A stretch of 27,898 nucleotides of DNA, taken from Ruminococcus sp. (GTDB taxonomy: Bacteria > Bacillota > Clostridia > Oscillospirales > Acutalibacteraceae). The notes under the pieces are model-generated. The model was not told where the DNA came from. It did no database searches and was given only the letters and a program-made list of their open reading frames with translations. The position numbers and the translations under genes were made by a program. Location: the NCBI GenBank assembly GCA_017502425.1, contig JAFVVB010000108.1, positions 1 to 27,898 on the forward strand, given 5' to 3'. Shown piece by piece: positions 1-6,455 of the stretch; positions within the stretch are counted from its first letter, which is position 1; each line of letters opens with the position of its first letter.

Positions 1-1142
1 AAACGGGAATCATCAGAATAACTGCCATCGTAAGAATTATTATTATCATAATAACTCTCTTCGTAATACTCCTGTACAGGTGGGTCGGTGGGAGCCTCAG
101 TTGGTTTTTCGGTAGGCTTTTCGGTAGGCTTTTCGGTTGGAGGTTTAGTCGGTGGTTCTGTCGGCTTTTTTGTAGGAGCTTCGGTTGTGACTTCTTCCAC
201 ATTTTCTGTTACAGTTTCAGATGGTTCAACTTCTGTTTTATCCACCTTTTCCTTTGCAGAAACGGGACTTGTCATAAACAGCATCATCGTAATTACACAC
301 AAAACAATTGAAATAACCACTACATAAAGCGCAGGCTTTTTGTATGAAAGTACGTTTTTCACTCTGGTTTTTACGTTATTCTCAGCGAAAGCAAGTGGAC
401 ATGTTGTGATAGTGGTCTTACTCATATTGCAGTTAAGAAGTACAGTCGAATACTTTTTCTTGCCCTTTTTGCCGAGAGATTTTACTACACTCTCGTCGCA
501 GAAAAGCTCAATATCTTTCACAAACAGAAAGTAACAAACCCAAACAAGCGGATTAAACCAATGAAGGTTCAGTATCAAAAAAGCTAAAGGTTTGAAAATA
601 TTATCGTGGTGCCTTATGTGAGCTTCTTCGTGAGCGATTATGTATTTCATATCGCGTTTTGCAAGTGAAGAATTCAGATAAATCTTAGGTTTTATAACAC
701 CTAAGACAAACGGACTTCCCACTCTATCGCAGATATAGATATTATCTCTAAGTTTTATACTCTCTCGCACCAAGAGATGCACCCTAACAAAGCTTACTGC
801 CATATATAAAAGCATGAGAATCACACCGCTAAGCCACACATAGCTTAATACACTCATCACATCGGATGTTGTACTCGAAGCGGTAGTAGGATTCACCTGT
901 GCAGTAGATACATATGATGTGGTGGTTGAAACTGTGCTGTCGATATCCTGAGCGTTAGGCAGGATACTCAACCTGCTTTCAAGTGAAAACGGCACAACAA
1001 GTCGCAGTCCTACCATCGCCCACAGAATATAGCGTATCCATTTCGGCGATTTATTCAGCAACGCTCGAATTACTATCACCGCTACTATCAGAAACGATGA
1101 TACTACACTAAGATTTAGGATTTGCAGGAAAAGTGCGCTCAT
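1..1142 (-). CDS. M56 family (BlaR1/MecR1-like) membrane metallopeptidase, 3' end outside window
   Basis: Reading from ATG at 1142 gives 380 codons that stay open to the window edge, so the C-terminus is missing. Visible: several N-terminal hydrophobic segments; a zinc-protease HEEAH motif at residues 171-175 (bases 618-632); a downstream ELFCDE motif typical of M56 peptidases; a further membrane segment (ALYVVVISIVL...); then a threonine/proline/glutamate-rich tail. In BlaR1/MecR1 relatives this protein spans the membrane and, on an outside signal, inactivates a BlaI-type repressor by proteolysis. The start lies 1 bp after the stop of the upstream BlaI-like gene, so the two are translationally coupled, as in classic blaR1-blaI pairs. 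No penicillin-binding sensor domain is visible. Instead the outer part begins with a low-complexity TEKP-repeat linker, so the signal is unknown. The family call is strong; the signal is inference. Confidence 0.9.
   Translation of the reverse strand, partial: MSALFLQILNLSVVSSFLIVAVIVIRALLNKSPKWIRYILWAMVGLRLVVPFSLESRLSILPNAQDIDSTVSTTTSYVSTAQVNPTTASSTTSDVMSVLSYVWLSGVILMLLYMAVSFVRVHLLVRESIKLRDNIYICDRVGSPFVLGVIKPKIYLNSSLAKRDMKYIIAHEEAHIRHHDNIFKPLAFLILNLHWFNPLVWVCYFLFVKDIELFCDESVVKSLGKKGKKKYSTVLLNCNMSKTTITTCPLAFAENNVKTRVKNVLSYKKPALYVVVISIVLCVITMMLFMTSPVSAKEKVDKTEVEPSETVTENVEEVTTEAPTKKPTEPPTKPPTEKPTEKPTEKPTEAPTDPPVQEYYEESYYDNNNSYDGSYSDDSR
82..186 (-). repeat. 12-bp tandem repeats encoding TEKP/TExP linker
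   Basis: On the coding (minus) strand a 12-base unit encoding Thr-Glu-Lys-Pro is repeated perfectly or near-perfectly about three times. It is flanked by degenerate copies (TEAP, TKKP, TEPP, TKPP, TDPP). This makes an extended proline/threonine linker just outside the last visible membrane segment of the M56 protein. Such short in-frame repeats change copy number easily by slippage. Confidence 0.85.
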
Positions 1143-1143
1143 T

Positions 1144-1506
1144 TTATTTCTCCTCGTAGGACTCTATCATTTTCTTGATTTCGTCTAATTCAGACTTTGA
1201 CAACTTTCTATTTGAAGTAAATGCTGCTAAAAACGCAGGAAGCGAACCGTTAAAATTCTCTTTAACGTAATGCTCACTCTGTGTAGCGTAGAACTCATCA
1301 CGCGAAGTAAGTACACTAACCTCTCCTTTATCCATTTTGAAAAGTCCACCGTTGCACAGCCTTTTCAGTACAGTGTAGGTTGTGGTGCGCTTCCAATTAA
1401 GCTCTTTTTCGCACAGTTTCACAAGCTCTGTCGTAGAAATTGGAGCGTTCTCCCAAACGATGTGTGCAAACTTCGATTCAACAACGCCTAAAGTGTAATT
1501 TCTCAT
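1144..1506 (-). CDS. BlaI/MecI/CopY family transcriptional repressor
   Basis: 120 residues, the usual size for BlaI/MecI repressors. The N-terminal winged helix covers about residues 5-75, with the family pattern ESKFAHIVWENAPISTTELV...KRTTTYTVLKRLCNGGL. The C-terminal half is the helical dimerisation part that the partner protease usually cleaves or destabilises. It starts at ATG 1506 and ends 1 bp before the M56 gene, forming a repressor-sensor operon. Family members bind dyad operators overlapping their own promoter, and a matching dyad is present upstream (1544-1560). Regulated targets other than its own operon cannot be named from this window. Confidence 0.93.
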   Translation of the reverse strand: MRNYTLGVVESKFAHIVWENAPISTTELVKLCEKELNWKRTTTYTVLKRLCNGGLFKMDKGEVSVLTSRDEFYATQSEHYVKENFNGSLPAFLAAFTSNRKLSKSELDEIKKMIESYEEK

Positions 1507-1542
1507 AGTAAACTTCTCCCTATTTACTAATTTTACAAATAT

Positions 1543-1571
1543 AGTCTAACACTTGTAGACAAGAGTGTCAA
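1543..1571 (-). promoter_or_regulatory. Promoter of the BlaI-M56 operon
   Basis: On the minus strand, TTGACA (1571-1566), a 17-nt spacer and TAGACT (1548-1543, 4 of 6 consensus) lie 37 nt upstream of the repressor ATG. An alternative -10 (TATATT at 1543-1538) would need a 22-nt spacer. Confidence 0.6.
1544..1560. promoter_or_regulatory. Candidate BlaI-type operator dyad
   Basis: A 17-bp imperfect palindrome with arms GTCTA and TAGAC covers the -10/spacer part of the promoter. BlaI-family operators are dyads containing TACA/TGTA cores, and one half here is TGTAGAC. The position fits autorepression. This is inference from position and symmetry. Confidence 0.5.
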
Positions 1572-1592
1572 GAAAAATAAAGCCCAATAATC

Positions 1593-1620
1593 AAAAAAGC
1601 ACTGCTTTATATTGCAGTGC
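1593..1620 (-). terminator. Intrinsic terminator of the SCIFF/decarboxylase operon
   Basis: A perfect 7-bp stem (GCACTGC/GCAGTGC) with an AT-rich loop is followed on the minus strand by six T residues, directly after the stop of the decarboxylase-like gene. The base composition would also allow termination on the plus strand. Confidence 0.85.
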
Positions 1621-1622
1621 TT

Positions 1623-2960
1623 TTATTCGCTTACTACTGTGCACGAATCGATAGAGTAATATTCAAATATCTCAATCGCAGATTCGTCTATTTTTTCGCC
1701 ACTTACTACAATAGGTACAGCAGGCGGACAGGAAACATTCGCTGTCGCTAAAACTTTTCCCACGCTATCTTTAACACCGACGGTTTTCGAAAGCGACATC
1801 ACAGCGTCACGCACACTCATCACTCGCTGCGGCATTGAAAATTCAGGCACAGTTTCATCTAATTCTTTACTTTTTTCTATGCTTAACAGTGCTGACTCTA
1901 TTTTCATAAGAGTATCATCACTCATCGACTCAGTTAGCATCAGCACCACAAAGTCAGGGTCGCAAAACTCACACTCAACACCCTTTTCTCTGAGTATTTC
2001 CGCAAATTCATATCCTTTGTAACCGTACGGTTTAGTGCTGATGGTTATCTTGATTTTTTCATTTCCAAGAAGCGTGTAACCACTCTTATCAAGTATCTTT
2101 TTCAGAGTATTGACTTTAGCGATAAAGGTCTTTAATCTATCTTTATATCCATCGGATAAAATAGCGTTCAGTTTATCGAGTGACTGAAGTATCAGATACG
2201 ACGGAGATGTAGACGCAAAAAGTGATAGTGCGTCTTTTACGTTATCTGTGAATATTTCATCAGCGTTTTTAGAAATATGCAGATATGCAGCGCCTGTTAG
2301 TGCACAAAGCGTCTTATGAGCTGAATCACAGCACATCGTAGCACCTAAATCTATCGGATGCATAGATTTTTCAAGAAACTTCAGATAAGCTCCGTGAGCG
2401 TTATCGATAAGAAGTAGTACATCGTGCTTTTTGCACACTTTAGCGATAGCCTCTATATCAAGCGTATTACCAAGATAATCAGGAGAAGTCAGATACACCG
2501 CTACGGGTTTAGTGCTCATTGATAAAAGCTTTTCATCAAGCTCTTTTTCATTTATCTCACAGGATAAGTACGAGTTCTCTTTTGAGTAAAGCCACTCTAC
2601 GTCCATATCAAGTAACGCAATAGCTGACAAAAAGGTTTTATGAGCATTTCTGCCTGCTAAAACAAGGGGAGCTTTTCCTCTTTTTTTAGCGTAAATAAGT
2701 GAGAGATACATCATCGCTCTTATAGAAAGCGATGACCCTTCCGTTGAGTAAAATGTATCACAAGAGAAAATCTCGCTTGCGTTTTCTTCGCTTTCTTTAA
2801 TGATGGATTCAGCCTCAAAAAGCGAGTCAGCGCCTTTGATTTCCGTGATATCAAGGTGCTCAAAACCTAAGATATTCTCACCCTTGTGCCCCGGCATATG
2901 TGCTCTGACAAAATCTTTTTGAACGTATTTATTTACGAAATCACATATAGGTGTGTTCAT
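1623..2960 (-). CDS. Orn/Lys/Arg decarboxylase-family PLP enzyme (YaaO/SpeA-like)
   Basis: 445 residues of the fold-type I, PLP-dependent Orn/Lys/Arg decarboxylase family. Visible motifs: HMPGHKG at residues 21-27 near the N-terminus, DNAHGA (186-191) for the PLP-contacting aspartate, and SAHKT (213-217) carrying the Schiff-base lysine (K216). The C-terminal domain has a CPPAVPIVVSGE stretch matching the family's CPPGxPxxxPGE signature, with changes. It is slightly shorter than Bacillus SpeA/YaaO as I recall them (about 480-490). Substrate (arginine, lysine or other) cannot be read from sequence. ATG 2960 lies 1 bp after the TGA of the radical SAM maturase, with GAGG inside the end of that gene as ribosome binding site, so translation is coupled. 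Whether it acts in SCIFF biology or only shares the transcript is unknown. Confidence 0.85.
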   Translation of the reverse strand: MNTPICDFVNKYVQKDFVRAHMPGHKGENILGFEHLDITEIKGADSLFEAESIIKESEENASEIFSCDTFYSTEGSSLSIRAMMYLSLIYAKKRGKAPLVLAGRNAHKTFLSAIALLDMDVEWLYSKENSYLSCEINEKELDEKLLSMSTKPVAVYLTSPDYLGNTLDIEAIAKVCKKHDVLLLIDNAHGAYLKFLEKSMHPIDLGATMCCDSAHKTLCALTGAAYLHISKNADEIFTDNVKDALSLFASTSPSYLILQSLDKLNAILSDGYKDRLKTFIAKVNTLKKILDKSGYTLLGNEKIKITISTKPYGYKGYEFAEILREKGVECEFCDPDFVVLMLTESMSDDTLMKIESALLSIEKSKELDETVPEFSMPQRVMSVRDAVMSLSKTVGVKDSVGKVLATANVSCPPAVPIVVSGEKIDESAIEIFEYYSIDSCTVVSE

Positions 2961-2961
2961 A

Positions 2962-4341
2962 TCAATCCTCTAGCAATCGGTCAACTTCTGCCATAATGGC
3001 ACATTCCATACGTTTTTTGAAGAGCTCGCAACCGTATTTATATACACCTTTTACCGAACCCGTTGCGTGGTATGCGTTAGCCGCACATCCGCCCGAACAG
3101 TAAAGTCGCGCCCAGCAGTCTTTACATTCTTCACGACTGTATACGTTACATTCCATAAACTCGTCCTGAATAGCGGTGTTTTTCACTCCGTCAAAAATAT
3201 TACCAAGCAGGTATTTCTCATCTCCTACGAACTGGTGACACGGATAGAGGTCACCCCACGGAGTAACCGCCATATATTCAGTACCGCTTCCACAGCCTGA
3301 AATACGTTTATATATACACGGACCGCCCTGCAAATCTATCATATAATGGTAGAATGTGAACGGATTGTTCTCTTTTCTGCGTTTTATCATAAGCTCGGCT
3401 AGTTTTTCATACTGGTCGAACACAATAGGTAAATCCTCATATGTAAGCGCTGACTCATCGCTATCAGCACACACCACCGGCTCCATCGAAAGCTCAGTAA
3501 ATCCTAAGTCAAGCATGGTTTTGATATCTTCTAAGAAATCAGGATTATGGTGAGTAAAAGTGCCACGCATATAGTAATCCTTATTGCCTCTTTTTTCGAC
3601 GAGTTTTTTAAACTTAGGAACTATTTTATCAAAACTGCCGTTTCCTGAGTAATCTACTCTGAATTTATCGTGGACTTCTTTTCGTCCGTCTAAACTAAGC
3701 ACAACGTTGCTCATCTCTTTATTTGCAAAATCGATTACATCATCGTCTATGAGCATACCATTAGTGGTGAGTGTGAAACGGAAGTTCTTGCCTTTTTCTT
3801 TCTCGATAGAACGTGCGTATTCGACGAGCTTTTTGACAACGTCAAAATTCATCAGCGGTTCACCACCGAAGAAGTCTACCTCGAGATTATGTCTGGAGCC
3901 TGAGTTTTCTATAAGAAAATCAAGCGCACGTTTTCCTACTTCAAAGCTCATCAGCGCTCTCTCGCCCTGATATTTTCCCTGTGACGCAAAACAGTACGCA
4001 CAGTTTAAATTACACGTATGAGCTATGTGAAGACACAGCGCTTTTACCACTCCTGCGGTCTTGCGTTTAAGCTCTCCCGCCATAGGCTCAAATGTGTCTT
4101 TAACGAAAAGCTGACCGCTTTCTTTAAGCTCTACTATCTGAGCGTAGCATTCTTCTATGTCTTCCTTATTTATATCTTCGCTGTCTGAGTACTTTTCACA
4201 CAGCTTTGAAATTATAGTATCCTTTGATTCTTCTTCAAACATAGCGATGATATCATACGCTACGTCGTCTACTGCGTGCACAGCACCCGAGCACACATCG
4301 AGCACTATGTTGTATCCGCCGAGTTTATACTGATGTATCAT
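2962..4341 (-). CDS. SCIFF (ranthipeptide) radical SAM/SPASM thioether maturase
   Basis: 459 residues from ATG 4341. A GTG nine bases further upstream also opens the frame, but AGGTG lies 6 nt before ATG 4341, which decides the start. Domains: an N-terminal peptide-binding (RRE-like) region, about 1-85; the radical SAM core with CNLNCAYC (C110, C114, C117) for the SAM-binding 4Fe-4S cluster, then FFGGEP; and a C-terminal SPASM/twitch region with many cysteines (GCGSG, LYPCHQF, CKDCWARLYCSGGC, YGCELF) for auxiliary clusters. Maturases of this type (CteB in Clostridium thermocellum) form a thioether in the SCIFF precursor. The precursor gene lies directly upstream, separated by a terminator-like hairpin. 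A PLP enzyme gene follows with 1 bp spacing. Family identity is very strong. Confidence 0.95.
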   Translation of the reverse strand: MIHQYKLGGYNIVLDVCSGAVHAVDDVAYDIIAMFEEESKDTIISKLCEKYSDSEDINKEDIEECYAQIVELKESGQLFVKDTFEPMAGELKRKTAGVVKALCLHIAHTCNLNCAYCFASQGKYQGERALMSFEVGKRALDFLIENSGSRHNLEVDFFGGEPLMNFDVVKKLVEYARSIEKEKGKNFRFTLTTNGMLIDDDVIDFANKEMSNVVLSLDGRKEVHDKFRVDYSGNGSFDKIVPKFKKLVEKRGNKDYYMRGTFTHHNPDFLEDIKTMLDLGFTELSMEPVVCADSDESALTYEDLPIVFDQYEKLAELMIKRRKENNPFTFYHYMIDLQGGPCIYKRISGCGSGTEYMAVTPWGDLYPCHQFVGDEKYLLGNIFDGVKNTAIQDEFMECNVYSREECKDCWARLYCSGGCAANAYHATGSVKGVYKYGCELFKKRMECAIMAEVDRLLED

Positions 4342-4363
4342 AGTAAGCACCTACCCATATCAT

Positions 4364-4390
4364 AAAAAATGCCGCCCTGACGAGCGGCAC
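4364..4390 (-). terminator. Intrinsic terminator/attenuator between SCIFF peptide and maturase
   Basis: On the minus strand a GCCGC/GCGGC stem, extendable by flanking pairs, is followed by ATTTTTT. It sits between the precursor stop and the maturase start. No separate maturase promoter is evident, so partial read-through would give much more precursor than enzyme, a common arrangement in RiPP operons. Confidence 0.8.
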
Positions 4391-4407
4391 TTTCCATACA
4401 CTTAAAA

Positions 4408-4560
4408 TTACTTGCTTTCCTTTTTGCTCTCGCACTTCTGGTTAGCAATACCGCAGCTTGTTTTACAAGCAGACTGACAAGATGTCTGGCACTCGCCGCA
4501 GCCACCCTTCTTTGCGCTTTCGCAAAGATTACGAGTATTGATAGTCTTGATATGTTTCAT
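4408..4560 (-). CDS. SCIFF (six-cysteine in forty-five) ranthipeptide precursor
   Basis: 50 residues starting MKHIKTINTRNLC and containing the hallmark GGCGECQTSCQSACKTSC. Cysteines are at 13, 21, 24, 28, 32, 36 and 43: the six canonical ones plus an extra Cys13. The start is set by GGAGG at 4573-4569, 8 nt before ATG 4560; an upstream in-frame ATG at 4620 lacks such a site. The family is modified by the adjacent SPASM maturase to give a thioether crosslink. In the C. thermocellum protein, as I recall, the bridge joins Cys32 to Thr37. Here residue 37 is Gly (TSC-GIANQ), so the acceptor must differ, or the same bridge cannot form. The SCIFF role is unknown; quorum-type signalling has been suggested. 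Identity is very strong. Confidence 0.95.
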   Translation of the reverse strand: MKHIKTINTRNLCESAKKGGCGECQTSCQSACKTSCGIANQKCESKKESK

Positions 4561-4591
4561 AGTAGTAACCTCCAAATAATATTCTAGGTAC

Positions 4592-4620
4592 ATTTTATCG
4601 CAATTAGTGTATAAAGTCAA
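4592..4620 (-). promoter_or_regulatory. SigA-type promoter of the SCIFF operon
   Basis: Minus strand: TTGACT (4620-4615), 17-nt spacer, TAAAAT (4597-4592), giving a 5' leader of about 25 nt before the SCIFF ATG. It is divergent from the promoter at 4642-4671, so the two units share one 130-bp regulatory region. Confidence 0.8.
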
Positions 4621-4641
4621 TAAGTAAGTATATTTACATTA

Positions 4642-4671
4642 TTGATAAACTCACCTTTTCTGTGGTATAGT
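4642..4671 (+). promoter_or_regulatory. Promoter of the formyltransferase-kinase-nuclease unit
   Basis: TTGATA (4642-4647), 18-nt spacer and TATAGT (4666-4671) preceded by TGG (extended -10), ending 21 nt before the ATG at 4693. Confidence 0.7.
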
Positions 4672-4692
4672 AAATTAAAGGCAGGTGATATT

Positions 4693-5460
4693 ATGAAAAT
4701 AGCATACGCAGGGTTTGACCTTTTTTATCCGATGCTTGAATGTCTTTATGATAACGGATGCGAAATAGTGAAAATCTTTACGTGCAACGTGGATAACGAT
4801 ACTGAATTCAATACCGAAGTCACCGATTTTGCGCAAAAACACGATATTGCTATCACCTATGATAGAATTACAGAAAACGATATTATTGCGTTAAAAAACG
4901 ATGGCGTTGATGCGCTGTTTTGCGCTGCGTACTATTATCGTATTCCTGTATTACCTGACTTTAAAATGATTAACGTTCACCCCTCACTCTTGCCTATGGG
5001 TCGTGGAGCGTGGCCGATGCCTTTATATATCCTCAATTCGTATGAAAAAGCAGGTGTCACCTTTCATAAAATGGCTGAAAATTTCGACGACGGTGACATT
5101 ATTATGCAAAAGTCGTTTGAGCTTTGCGATAGCGACAATCTCAGCACATTCATGAAAAAAGCGTATGAGCTTTTACCATCTATGGTTAAAGACCTTCTAT
5201 CTGATTTTTCATACCACTATGAAAACGCAAAACCTCAGACAGACGGAGAATACTGGAAAGCACCCGACGAAGACCAGTACACCATAGACGAGGATACTGA
5301 CTTTGAAACCGCTGATAGAATCCTCAGAGCTTTCTACGGCTTTTATGTAACATATATAAGAAATGATGAGAAAATAAAGCTTAAAAACGCCGTCGCCGTA
5401 CGTGGCGATAACAAATACGAAGAATTTAAGGTAAATGGCGGATATATAATGCTTATGTAG
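4693..5460 (+). CDS. Formyltransferase-family protein (Fmt/PurN-type fold), substrate unknown
   Basis: 255 residues from ATG 4693, which has AGGTGA 5 nt upstream. An in-frame ATG at 4642 overlaps the promoter -35 and is rejected. Residues 1-140 match the Formyl_trans_N fold. The catalytic Asn-x-His is seen in INVHPSLLP (N94, H96), followed by the family RG-P pattern (PMGRGAWPMP). An Asp lies in FDDGDI (residues 131-136), the position of the catalytic Asp in Fmt/PurN. It is shorter than Fmt (about 310) and the C-terminal part does not look like the Fmt tRNA-binding domain, so methionyl-tRNA is unlikely as substrate. Related small proteins formylate amino-sugars or nucleotides, or are uncharacterised. 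The gene is first of a likely three-gene transcript with 37-nt gaps. Confidence 0.85.
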   Translation: MKIAYAGFDLFYPMLECLYDNGCEIVKIFTCNVDNDTEFNTEVTDFAQKHDIAITYDRITENDIIALKNDGVDALFCAAYYYRIPVLPDFKMINVHPSLLPMGRGAWPMPLYILNSYEKAGVTFHKMAENFDDGDIIMQKSFELCDSDNLSTFMKKAYELLPSMVKDLLSDFSYHYENAKPQTDGEYWKAPDEDQYTIDEDTDFETADRILRAFYGFYVTYIRNDEKIKLKNAVAVRGDNKYEEFKVNGGYIMLM

Positions 5461-5497
5461 ACGAAATATACTGATATTTTACACATAGAGGTGTTTT

Positions 5498-6418
5498 ATG
5501 AAATACTATATTGAAGACCTTAACTATCAGATTGAAAATCACGCTGAAAAATTCATAGCATACTGCGAAAGTGAGTACGATAAAACGCTTTGTGAAATTG
5601 CTTTGGATATTGCTAAAAACTGCGAAAGTACTCCTGTGGTGCTTATATCAGGTCCATCGGGTAGTGGTAAAACCACCACAGCCTTAAAACTCGAGGAAAA
5701 ACTCGACAGAATGGGACACGAATCCCACACTATTTCACTCGACAACTATTTTCGAGCGCTGAGTGAAGAAGAGCTTAAGCTATCTAAAGAGGGTAAAATG
5801 GACTTAGAAAGTCCTGACCGACTCGACGAAAACTACCTCAATATGCAACTGAAATGCATTATCGAAGGAATTGCAGTTGATATACCAAAGTACAACTTCG
5901 TTACATGCCAGCGAGAATTCTCAGGCTGGACACTCAAACGCAGACCGGGTGAAATCATTATTTTTGAGGGTACTCACGCATTAAATCCTAATGTCATAAA
6001 AGTACCTGACGAAAAATGTGCACGTATATATGTTAGTATCCGAAGCCAGTTTCACACAGATGACGATGAGCTTCGTTCGAAGGTAATCCGTCTTGCACGT
6101 CGCATGATAAGGGACCAAGAAACACGTGACAGAAACCCTTTAGATACTATTAATATGTTTAAAAGTGTAAACGAAGGCGAAGATGAACATATCCGTCCGT
6201 TTATGGGAAGATGCAACTACTCTATCGACACCGTAATTCCGTATGAACTGAATGTTTACAGCGCACTTTTACTAAATACACTCGACTGCTTACCTAAGAC
6301 TATCGAAATTGAACAGCTATGCAGAGTAATTTCTCAGGCTTTACCGCTTGACACTTCATTAATACCGAAAGATTCGCTGATGCGTGAATTCATCGGGGGC
6401 AGCTCATTAAACTATTAG
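5498..6418 (+). CDS. Uridine kinase-like P-loop kinase (PRK/UK family)
   Basis: 306 residues. Walker A GPSGSGKT is at 52-59, followed by DNYF (82-85) and SPDRLD (105-110), corresponding to the substrate-binding DDYY and HPDxFD patterns of uridine kinase. Also seen are PKYNF (130-134), IIFEGTHAL, and a basic LID-like RRMIRDQETRDRN (201-213). Family members transfer phosphate from ATP to uridine/cytidine or related acceptors. The 50-residue N-terminal extension and the altered substrate motifs mean that the true acceptor is uncertain. Ribosome binding site AGAGGTG lies before ATG 5498. It sits between a formyltransferase-like and a beta-CASP nuclease-like gene, with no obvious shared pathway. 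Confidence 0.85.
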   Translation: MKYYIEDLNYQIENHAEKFIAYCESEYDKTLCEIALDIAKNCESTPVVLISGPSGSGKTTTALKLEEKLDRMGHESHTISLDNYFRALSEEELKLSKEGKMDLESPDRLDENYLNMQLKCIIEGIAVDIPKYNFVTCQREFSGWTLKRRPGEIIIFEGTHALNPNVIKVPDEKCARIYVSIRSQFHTDDDELRSKVIRLARRMIRDQETRDRNPLDTINMFKSVNEGEDEHIRPFMGRCNYSIDTVIPYELNVYSALLLNTLDCLPKTIEIEQLCRVISQALPLDTSLIPKDSLMREFIGGSSLNY

Positions 6419-6455
6419 TATATAAATTAACGTCTTACGTACAAAGGGTGATACT

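Noticed and set aside
4558..4620. Longer SCIFF precursor starting at 4620
   Set aside because: The extra 20 residues have no ribosome binding site and overlap the promoter. The GGAGG before ATG 4560 and the family N-terminus MKHIKT fix the start.
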